A stretch of 9,483 bases of DNA. It comes from Chloroflexota bacterium (GTDB taxonomy: Bacteria; Chloroflexota; Anaerolineae; B4-G1). The stretch covers positions 1 to 9,483 of the forward strand of contig QMOC01000059.1 of assembly GCA_003648085.1 (NCBI GenBank), given 5' to 3'. This document shows, one piece after another, positions 1 to 5,916 of this stretch. The notes beneath the pieces are model-generated. The model did not search any database and was not told where the DNA came from. It saw only the letters and a list, made by a program, of their open reading frames with translations. The translations under genes were made by a program, and so were the position numbers. Position 1 is the stretch's first letter, and every line of letters begins with the position of its first letter.

Positions 1-1
1 C

Positions 2-1114
2 ATCACCTTTGCGTTGATGTGGATCGTTCCCCCTATCCAGGACCAGGTACTTCTGTGCCTCTACTTCGCGCTCATCTACATCCTGTATGATACCGCTGTC
101 ACACTCGTCAGTTGCCCCTACCAGGCACTGACGCCGGAATTGACGCTGGACCACGACGAGCGTACCTCGCTCACTACCTACCGTATGTTCGTCTCCATCG
201 TCACCGGGCTGCTGGCGGCGGTAGGATTCGCGCTCGTCTTCGATGCCACTCCCGATAAGCAGACCGCCTTCCTGGTGATGGGCCTCCTGTGCGGCCTCCT
301 GTTCGTCCCCACCATCCTCGTCACCTTCTTCTGCACCCGCGAGCGGGCCGAGTTTCAGGTCGAACCACCGCCGCGTCCACTGGAGGGGTTGCGATTCGTC
401 GTGCGCAACCGGGAGTGGTGGTACACGCTTGGGATGGGCCTCTTGAGTTGGATGCCGGTGGACATCGCCTCGGCCGTGTTCGCCTATTATCTGATCTACT
501 GGATCAGGATGGATGAGATGGAGACCTCGCTGGTGCAGGCGGTCATCCTGGTCAGCGCCACGCTGTGCCTCCCGTTGGTGCTGTGGATGTCGCGCCGTTG
601 GGAGAAGAAGACCGCCTTCATCGTCTTAACCGCGTCCTGGGCCGTTGTGATGATGAGCACACTTTTCGTTCCCCAGGGAGCAAGACCGCTGGCCTACTTC
701 ATTGCCCTTCTGGTTGGGCCGGGGGTCTCCGCCGCCCACGTCCTGCCGACGGCAATGAGCGCCGATGCGCTCGAGGTAGACGAACTGGCCAGCGGCAGGC
801 GTCAGGAGGGCGTCTACGCCGGCTTCGGCGTCTTCATCCGCAAACTTTCCACCAAACTGGTGCTGGCTGGCATCGGGCCGGTGCTGGCCTGGTCGGGCTA
901 CGTCGAGAACACCGCACAACAGACCCCACGGGCGCTGATGGCGATCCGTATCCTGATCGCGATCCTGCCAGCCGTCATCCTGATGGGGGCCATCGCCGTT
1001 GCCCGGGCCTATCCTCTGACGCGCATCCGCCATCGGGAGATTCAGGCCCAGTTGGCCCGGCGGCGTGCCCTCCGGGAGGACCGGCCTTGGCCAACTGCAT
1101 CAGAGCAAAAGTGA
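2..1114 (+). CDS. GPH-family (MFS_2) sugar:cation symporter, 5'-truncated
   Basis: This is a polytopic inner-membrane transporter of the glycoside-pentoside-hexuronide:cation symporter type, expected to bring in a sugar or glycoside with Na+ or H+. The reading frame is open to the left edge, with residues I-T-F-A-L before the first possible TTG (14) and ATG (17) codons, so the true start lies outside the window. About 370 codons are present against roughly 450-480 usual for the family, so about 90 N-terminal residues are missing. The diagnostic stretch is the cytoplasmic loop near codons 45-62, with ALTPELTLDHDERTSLTTYR, matching the family pattern of a Pro-Glu-Leu-Thr followed by Asp-Glu-Arg-Thr and Tyr-Arg. 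Several hydrophobic helices follow. The C-terminus, YPLTRIRHREIQAQL and then a charged tail, is the natural end of this family. The substrate cannot be told. The last 140 nt overlap a convergent gene. Confidence 0.88.
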   Translation: MTFALMWIVPPIQDQVLLCLYFALIYILYDTAVTLVSCPYQALTPELTLDHDERTSLTTYRMFVSIVTGLLAAVGFALVFDATPDKQTAFLVMGLLCGLLFVPTILVTFFCTRERAEFQVEPPPRPLEGLRFVVRNREWWYTLGMGLLSWMPVDIASAVFAYYLIYWIRMDEMETSLVQAVILVSATLCLPLVLWMSRRWEKKTAFIVLTASWAVVMMSTLFVPQGARPLAYFIALLVGPGVSAAHVLPTAMSADALEVDELASGRRQEGVYAGFGVFIRKLSTKLVLAGIGPVLAWSGYVENTAQQTPRALMAIRILIAILPAVILMGAIAVARAYPLTRIRHREIQAQLARRRALREDRPWPTASEQK

Positions 1115-1493
1115 CGAGCATCGCCACGAATCCCCCACCATCGAAGGCGACGAAGCGGTACCCGGTCGCCGCAAGTGCAGCATGCCCCGGCGGCAGCGTC
1201 AGCAGCATCCACGTCTCGCCCCCCAATCCGATCGCCTGCTGCACAATGATGATCAGGAATAGCCAGCGATAGCGCCGGGGATGCCAGATTGTCAGCGGAT
1301 AAGTCACGTTCCACATCAAGAAGAGGATACCTATTCCGCGGACGAGCGCCTCTCCCGGCACTCCGCTTACCTCGAAACCCGGAGCATAGGCTGCCGGCCT
1401 GGCGACGAAGGCCAGCGCACAACTGACGTTGAAACAGAACACCACGGCCAGCGCCAGCCGGGCCGGCCAGAGAGCAACGCAGCGATGTTCCAT
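975..1493 (-). CDS. Small four-helix membrane protein of unknown function
   Basis: A 172-residue protein with about four hydrophobic helices (roughly residues 8-30, 48-70, 76-98 and 112-133), so probably an integral inner-membrane protein. Conserved-looking segments include RPAAYAPGFEVSGVPGEA and GIGILFLMWNVTYPL, then WHPRRYRWLF, and AFDGGGF near residue 118. I recall similar uncharacterised proteins in Chloroflexota; the layout resembles DoxX/DUF4345-like small membrane proteins, but I cannot assign a family. The ATG at 1493 is chosen because a GGAGG lies 7 nt upstream and the frame is hydrophobic throughout. A competing minus-strand frame starting at 1497 is polar and rejected. The helical part ends near residue 135; the last 35-40 residues are Gly/Pro-rich, lie opposite the symporter gene, and may be a chance extension after loss of an earlier stop. 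It is transcribed away from the operon that starts at 1647. Confidence 0.75.
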   Translation of the reverse strand: MEHRCVALWPARLALAVVFCFNVSCALAFVARPAAYAPGFEVSGVPGEALVRGIGILFLMWNVTYPLTIWHPRRYRWLFLIIIVQQAIGLGGETWMLLTLPPGHAALAATGYRFVAFDGGGFVAMLVTFALMQLAKAGPPGGHAAGPTGPESPDGGCASEDRPGQRRWPPSG

Positions 1494-1500
1494 CCACTCA

Positions 1501-1505
1501 CCTCC
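1501..1505 (-). promoter_or_regulatory. Shine-Dalgarno site deciding the start at 1493
   Basis: GGAGG on the minus strand, 7 nt before the ATG at 1491-1493. It fixes the start of the small membrane protein gene and argues against the overlapping frame that would start at 1497. Confidence 0.7.
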
Positions 1506-1531
1506 GGTGCAGGTAACTATTCAATACCCGG

Positions 1532-1560
1532 AGTATATCATCACGACCCGACTTGCCCAA
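1532..1560 (-). promoter_or_regulatory. Putative sigma-70-type promoter for the membrane protein gene
   Basis: On the minus strand there is TTGGGC (1560-1555) and TATACT (1537-1532), separated by exactly 17 nt. The -10 box matches the consensus at 5 of 6 positions; the -35 box matches only at TTG. Transcription would start near 1525, giving a leader of about 30 nt that contains the GGAGG at 1501-1505. The site lies in the divergent intergenic region where a promoter is expected. Confidence 0.5.
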
Positions 1561-1581
1561 ATCGAGGCTTTGTTGTACCAT
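1553..1581 (+). promoter_or_regulatory. Possible promoter for the five-gene operon
   Basis: On the plus strand TTGCCC (1553-1558) and TACCAT (1576-1581) are 17 nt apart. Each box matches only part of the sigma-70 consensus (3/6 and 4/6), so this is a weak call. Its -35 box overlaps that of the minus-strand promoter at 1532-1560, so the two would compete for polymerase. The start would be near 1588, leaving a leader of about 60 nt before the ATG at 1647. Confidence 0.25.
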
Positions 1582-1646
1582 CCCATCCATTGGGGAAAGG
1601 GTGACCATCTACGTCCCCGCAATAGCAACTTAAAGGTAAGGATGTT

Positions 1647-3449
1647 ATGACTGCTGAACTCACCGTGGATTTTGAGCCTCTTGGTCGTCGGGCGCACATT
1701 GCACCGGGCACCACACTCCTTGAGGCCGCCCGTCAGGCCGGTGTGGGGTTAAACGCCGTCTGCGGCGGCGCGGGTACCTGCGGGACCTGCCGTGTGCGCG
1801 TCGTCGCCGGAGAAGTCTCGCCCCCCACTGAAGCCGAACACGAGGCGCTGACGGAGGGCTTTCGGCTGGCCTGCCAGACCCGCGTGCTGAGCGACGTGCG
1901 GGTTGATGTACCGCCAGACTCTATCACGGCCCCGCAGCGGGCGCAGATCGAGGGCCGCGAGCGACCGGTGGAACTTGATCCTACCATGCGTGGTTTCGAC
2001 GTGGCACTCACGCCACCCAGCCTGACCGACCTGCGGGCCGATGCCACGCGGCTGCACGATGCCCTTCACCAGCAGTACGGCATCACCATTGATCGGTTCG
2101 ATTGCGCAGCGCTGTACCAACTCCCCGCCCTGTTGCGGGAGAACGAGTGGCACGTTCGTGTCGCCATTCGAGATGGTGAGGTCATTGCCGTAGCACCGGC
2201 CGGCAACTCATTGCTGGGGCTGGCCGTGGACATCGGCACGACCAAACTGGCTGCCTACCTGGTGGACCTGGAGAGCGGCGAGACGCTTGGCTCGGCCGGC
2301 GGAATGAACCCCCAGATCGCCTACGGGGAGGACGTGATGGCCCGCATCTCCTACGCGATGGAAGGAGAGGCCCCGGCGCGCGAACTCCAGCACGTTCTCG
2401 TCGGCGGGCTGAACGACCTGGCCCTTGAGTTGTGCGCACAGGCCGGACGCGAGAGCACCGAGATCGTCGAGGCGGTACTGGTGGGCAACACCTGTATGCA
2501 CCATCTGGCGCTGGGGTTGCCGGTGGCCCAACTGGGCCTGGCTCCCTACGTACCCGTCCTCACCTCTCCCTATGACCTCAAGGCGCGGGAATTGGGACTG
2601 CGTCTGGCCCCTGGCGCGAGCGTGCATCTCCTGCCCAACATCGCCGGCTTCGTCGGCGCTGACCACGTGGCTATGCTTCTGGCAACTCGTCTGCACGAGG
2701 CGCGTGAGATCGCCGTGGGGCTCGATATCGGCACCAATACGGAGATCAGCCTGGCGGTGGATGGGCGGTTGCTGAGCTGCTCCTGCGCCTCCGGCCCGGC
2801 CTTCGAGGGGGCCCACATTCGCGACGGGATGCGGGCCGCGCCGGGAGCGGTCGAATGGGTGCGGCTGGTTGACGAGAAGGTCGAGTATCAGACGATTGAT
2901 GGCGCGCCGCCGGTGGGCATCTGCGGCTCCGGCGTGCTTGACGGCGTGGCCGAACTACGACGAATTGGCGTGCTGAGGGCCAACGGCGCGATGAGGCTGG
3001 GCAGCCATCCCCGCGTCCGCACGGCGGATAGCGGGTCCGAGTTTCTGCTCGTCCCGGCCGGCGAGCGGGGTGCGCCCCGCGACCTGGTCATCACCCGCAA
3101 GGATGTGAATGAGATCCAACTGGCCAAAGGAGCCATCCGCGCCGGGATTGAGGTGCTGCTGAGCGAAGCCGGGCTGGAAGCGGACCAGATCAAGCGGGTG
3201 GTGGTGGCGGGGGCCTTCGGGACCTACCTGGACGTGGACAGTGCGCTGGCGGTGGGGATGTTCCCGCCGTTGCCCCGAGAGCGGTTCGTCCAGGTGGGGA
3301 ACGCTGCTGGCATAGGCGCTAAACTGGCGCTGGTGTCCCGTCATTGTCGTAGAGTCGCCGAGGAGATCGCCCGCCGCGTGGAATACGTCGAGTTGACCAC
3401 CCATCCGCGCTTCGTCGAGGAATACACTGCTGCGTTGATGTTGCCTTAG
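1647..3449 (+). CDS. Ferredoxin/ASKHA protein, RACo-like corrinoid activation protein (DUF4445 type)
   Basis: A 600-residue cytosolic redox ATPase. Residues 1-90 are a plant/adrenodoxin-type [2Fe-2S] ferredoxin domain with cysteines C39, C45, C48 and C76 (C-x5-C-x2-C-x27-C). Residues 100-185 form a linker domain. Residues 190-600 are an ASKHA (actin/sugar kinase/Hsp70) ATPase: GLAVDIGTTK near 191-200 is phosphate loop 1, GLDIGTNTEISL near 358-369 is loop 2, CASGPAFEGAHI is at 380-391, and VVVAGAFGTYLD near 518-529 is the adenosine-binding region. Family knowledge: such proteins (RACo/AcsV, RamA and relatives) use ATP and a low-potential electron to reduce inactive Co(II) corrinoid to Co(I) in methyl-transfer systems. 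The length fits the family. The ATG at 1647 follows AAGGA at a rather short 4 nt, or AAAGG at 10 nt. It is the first gene of an apparent operon. No corrinoid protein or methyltransferase is adjacent, so the partner is unknown. Confidence 0.87.
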   Translation: MTAELTVDFEPLGRRAHIAPGTTLLEAARQAGVGLNAVCGGAGTCGTCRVRVVAGEVSPPTEAEHEALTEGFRLACQTRVLSDVRVDVPPDSITAPQRAQIEGRERPVELDPTMRGFDVALTPPSLTDLRADATRLHDALHQQYGITIDRFDCAALYQLPALLRENEWHVRVAIRDGEVIAVAPAGNSLLGLAVDIGTTKLAAYLVDLESGETLGSAGGMNPQIAYGEDVMARISYAMEGEAPARELQHVLVGGLNDLALELCAQAGRESTEIVEAVLVGNTCMHHLALGLPVAQLGLAPYVPVLTSPYDLKARELGLRLAPGASVHLLPNIAGFVGADHVAMLLATRLHEAREIAVGLDIGTNTEISLAVDGRLLSCSCASGPAFEGAHIRDGMRAAPGAVEWVRLVDEKVEYQTIDGAPPVGICGSGVLDGVAELRRIGVLRANGAMRLGSHPRVRTADSGSEFLLVPAGERGAPRDLVITRKDVNEIQLAKGAIRAGIEVLLSEAGLEADQIKRVVVAGAFGTYLDVDSALAVGMFPPLPRERFVQVGNAAGIGAKLALVSRHCRRVAEEIARRVEYVELTTHPRFVEEYTAALMLP

Positions 3450-3455
3450 CGGGCA

Positions 3456-3461
3456 TAATGT
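3456..3461 (+). promoter_or_regulatory. Possible -10 box for a leaderless transcript of the zincin gene
   Basis: TAATGT fits the TANNNT pattern and lies 7 nt before the ATG at 3469, which has no Shine-Dalgarno sequence. That spacing would put the transcript start at or near the start codon. The overlapping CATAAT (3454-3459) is an alternative -10 box. No well-placed -35 box is present, so this is tentative. Confidence 0.2.
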
Positions 3462-3468
3462 ACTTGCT

Positions 3469-3837
3469 ATGGACCGTCGTGCTTTTGAGCGCCTCGTGGC
3501 CGAGGCCCTGAGCGACCTGCCCGAGATCTTCCGGGAGAAACTGGACAACGTCGAGGTTGTAGTCCAGGGTTGGCCAAGCCGGGAGACAATGCGGCTGGCC
3601 GGCGTGCGTCATCCGGCACAACTCCTGGGCTTCTACCACGGCGTCCCGCAGACAAAGCGCACCCACAACTACGGCCTCGTCCTGCCGGATAAGATCACCA
3701 TCTACCAACGCCCAATTGAGATGCGCTGCCGCACGATGGAAGAGATACGTGCAACCATCCACCACGTTCTGTGCCACGAGATAGCCCATCACTTCGGCAT
3801 CGGCGACGAGCGGCTGCGGGAGATAGGGGCATACTGA
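3469..3837 (+). CDS. Minimal zincin-like metallopeptidase (DUF1025 / PF06262 type)
   Basis: A 122-residue protein without signal peptide or membrane segment, so probably cytosolic. The motif HEIAHHFGIGD at residues 103-113 is an extended HExxHxxGxxD zinc site: H103, H107 and D113 are the expected zinc ligands and E104 the general base. The downstream Glu/Arg-rich end (ERLRE) is typical. The N-terminal half shows the family traits: DLPEIFREKLDNVEVVVQ near residues 16-33, then LLGFYHGVP at 52-60 and DKITIYQRPI at 74-83. The family is short (about 110-140 residues), so the gene is complete. Its members are called possible metallopeptidases, but substrates are not established to my knowledge. It starts 19 nt after the RACo-like gene and ends 26 nt before the AAA+ ATPase gene. 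There is no visible ribosome-binding site, so translation may be coupled or leaderless. Confidence 0.88.
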   Translation: MDRRAFERLVAEALSDLPEIFREKLDNVEVVVQGWPSRETMRLAGVRHPAQLLGFYHGVPQTKRTHNYGLVLPDKITIYQRPIEMRCRTMEEIRATIHHVLCHEIAHHFGIGDERLREIGAY

Positions 3838-3863
3838 GTGAGTGAGAGAACAGGAGCAGGGAC

Positions 3864-5162
3864 ATGAAACAGCGTGCATCAACCGCCACTCCGACGTCAA
3901 CCTCCTTCGTTCCGCGCGTGCCAACCTCGCTCAAGGAGACGGGGCTGGGGCTGGGATTCCTGACCGATCTGGCACTCAAGATCATGTACTTTGAGGGCTA
4001 TCTCTCAGGCTACGAACTGGCCGAGCGTATGAGCCTCCCCTATCCCGGCGTGGTAGACCAGGTGCTGGAATTCCTCAAGCGCGAGAAATTATGCGAGGTG
4101 AAGGGAACAGGAGGATTCGCTGAATCGGCCTACCAATACGCCATCTCCGACAAGGGGCGCGCTATGGCACGCGAGGCGCTGGCTCGCAGTCAATACGCCG
4201 GCCCTGCGCCGGTCACACTGGGGGCCTATACCGAGGCGATAGGCCGTCAACCTCTGGGTGCAGTCGTTGTTCACCAGCGTACAATGCGCCAGGCCCTGGC
4301 CCACCTGGTCATCGGCGAGGAGACCTTCGCCCGGCTGGGGCCGGCGGTCAACTCGGGTCGCTCCATCTTCCTCTTTGGTCATCCGGGCAACGGCAAGACG
4401 GCCATCGCTGAGAGCATCGGTGAGATGATCCTGGGCGATGCGATGTACATCCCCTACGCGATAGAGGTAGGCGGTCAGGTCATCAGGGTCTTCGACTACG
4501 TCAACCACGTGCTGGCGGAGGATGAGCCGCCTTCCGCCGACCGGACACACGACCCGCGTTGGGTGCGCATCCAGCGGCCGGTCATCAAGACCGGTGGGGA
4601 GTTGACGCTGGAGGCACTCGACCTGGTGTATGATGAGACCAGCAAATATTACGAGGCGCCCTTCCAGATGAAGGCCAACGGTGGCATGCTGCTGATTGAC
4701 GACTTCGGCCGCCAGCAGGTCCGGCCCCGTGACCTGCTCAATCGCTGGATCGTGCCTCTAGAAAAGCGCGTAGACTATCTGACCCTTCACACCGGTCGCA
4801 AAATAGAAGTTCCCTTTGACGTGCTGATCGTCTTCGCCACCAACCTGGCCCCCCGCGATCTGGTGGATGAGGCCTTCCTGCGGCGTATCCGTCACAAAAT
4901 CGAGATTAAAGACCCCACCTGGGATGAGTACCGCGAGATTTTCCGGCGGGTATGTGCGGAGAAAGGCGTGCCTTACGACGAACAGGGACTGGCTTACCTG
5001 ATACAGGAACACTACCTCAAGCCCAACCGTCCCAGGCGGGCCTGCCACCCCCGCGACATCGTGGATCAGTTAATAGACATCGCCCGTTATCTGAACGTCC
5101 CGGCCGTGCTGAGCGAAGACCTGATTGATCGTGCTTGCGATGCCTACTTTGTCGAGATCTAG
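3864..5162 (+). CDS. AAA+ ATPase with N-terminal winged-helix-like domain
   Basis: A 432-residue soluble ATPase. Residues 30-105 look like a winged-helix segment (LSGYELAERMSLPYPGVVDQ at 47-66, then a wing-like stretch to residue 95), after a disordered Ser/Thr/Pro-rich N-terminus. The AAA+ core has Walker A GHPGNGKT at 172-179, Walker B MLLIDD at 275-280, a sensor-1-type FATN at 324-327, and candidate arginine-finger residues R340/R341 in FLRRIRHKIEI. Residues 350-432 form the helical lid. No protease, nuclease or transmembrane domain is fused to it, so it probably remodels or moves a partner. I recognise this as a widespread bacterial family of unknown role, not as MoxR, Lon, ClpX or RuvB. 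An AGGAG 7 nt before the ATG supports the start. It follows the zincin gene by 26 nt, and its last 23 nt overlap the phosphodiesterase gene, so co-expression is likely. Confidence 0.85.
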   Translation: MKQRASTATPTSTSFVPRVPTSLKETGLGLGFLTDLALKIMYFEGYLSGYELAERMSLPYPGVVDQVLEFLKREKLCEVKGTGGFAESAYQYAISDKGRAMAREALARSQYAGPAPVTLGAYTEAIGRQPLGAVVVHQRTMRQALAHLVIGEETFARLGPAVNSGRSIFLFGHPGNGKTAIAESIGEMILGDAMYIPYAIEVGGQVIRVFDYVNHVLAEDEPPSADRTHDPRWVRIQRPVIKTGGELTLEALDLVYDETSKYYEAPFQMKANGGMLLIDDFGRQQVRPRDLLNRWIVPLEKRVDYLTLHTGRKIEVPFDVLIVFATNLAPRDLVDEAFLRRIRHKIEIKDPTWDEYREIFRRVCAEKGVPYDEQGLAYLIQEHYLKPNRPRRACHPRDIVDQLIDIARYLNVPAVLSEDLIDRACDAYFVEI

Positions 5163-5913
5163 GGCGAGTACGCTCAACATCGCCCACCGAGGAGCCAGCG
5201 CCGCCGCGCCGCCCAACACATTGGCCGCCTTCGAGAGGGCCGTGGAGTTGGGTGCCGATGGCATCGAGTTCGACGTGCACCTCTCAGCCGACGGTGTACC
5301 GGTGGTCATCCACGACTTCACCGTGGACGCCACCACCGATGGCAGCGGCCGGGTGGCGGAAATGATGCTCGCCCAACTCAAGCGCCTCGACGCCGGCTCC
5401 CGCTTTGATCCAGCCTTCGCCGGCGAGCGCATCCCAACGTTGGAAGAGGTGTTGGAGGCAATGGAGGGCCGGCTCTTCTTGAATATCGAACTGAAAAGCA
5501 CCAGTTTGCGCGACAACGGGCTGGAGCGAGCAGTCATAGAGCAGATCGAGCGGCACGGCCTAGACGATCACGTGATTCTCTCGTCCTTCAACCCCTTCTC
5601 TCTGCGACGGGCCAAGAGAATCGCCCCCCACATCCCGGTGGGGCTGCTCTATGCCCCCGGGCTACCGCTACCCCTCCGCCGGGCCTGGCTGGCACCGCTG
5701 GTGCCCCACGAGGCCCGCCACCCTGAGCACACAATGGTGAATGCACGCTATATGGCCTGGGCGCGACGGCGCGGCTACCTGGTGAACGCCTGGACGGTGG
5801 ATGACCCGAATGAGATGCACCGCCTCATCCGTCTGGGCGTGGACGGCATCATCACCAACGTCCCCGGTGTCTTGCGCAGTGTGCTCGAAACCGCGCCGGC
5901 ACGTAACGCCTGA
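5140..5913 (+). CDS. Glycerophosphodiester phosphodiesterase
   Basis: A 257-residue TIM-barrel enzyme that would hydrolyse glycerophosphodiesters (deacylated phospholipid head groups) to sn-glycerol 3-phosphate and an alcohol. With the ATG at 5140 as residue 1, the active-site residues are all visible: H16-R17 in IAHRGAS, E43 and D45 in GIEFDVHLS (metal ligands), H58 in VVIHD, and E117 and K119 in FLNIELKS. The C-terminal hallmark is VNAWTVDDPNEM followed by GVDGIITNVP. There is no signal peptide, so it is probably cytosolic like UgpQ, whereas GlpQ is periplasmic. The start is uncertain: the frame also allows TTG at 5125 and GTG at 5131, and none has a clear ribosome-binding site. The ATG is preferred by codon type and by length for the family. 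It overlaps the end of the AAA+ gene by 23 nt, which suggests translational coupling. Confidence 0.9.
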   Translation: MPTLSRSRASTLNIAHRGASAAAPPNTLAAFERAVELGADGIEFDVHLSADGVPVVIHDFTVDATTDGSGRVAEMMLAQLKRLDAGSRFDPAFAGERIPTLEEVLEAMEGRLFLNIELKSTSLRDNGLERAVIEQIERHGLDDHVILSSFNPFSLRRAKRIAPHIPVGLLYAPGLPLPLRRAWLAPLVPHEARHPEHTMVNARYMAWARRRGYLVNAWTVDDPNEMHRLIRLGVDGIITNVPGVLRSVLETAPARNA

Positions 5914-5916
5914 CCT

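Noticed and set aside
565..1272. A 235-codon plus-strand frame overlapping the symporter gene and running into the next region
   Set aside because: The translation is Arg/Pro/Gly-rich without hydrophobic or domain structure. It is a frame shadow of the symporter and of the antisense membrane protein gene.
1042..1497. A second minus-strand frame starting 4 nt upstream of the membrane protein start
   Set aside because: It shares the ribosome-binding site, but its product is polar and Arg-rich, whereas the frame from 1493 gives regular transmembrane helices and family-like motifs.
2208..2816. A 202-codon minus-strand frame opposite the RACo-like gene
   Set aside because: It is low-complexity, rich in Gln/Gly/Arg/His, with no recognisable motif. 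The plus-strand gene has clear ferredoxin and ASKHA motifs through this stretch.
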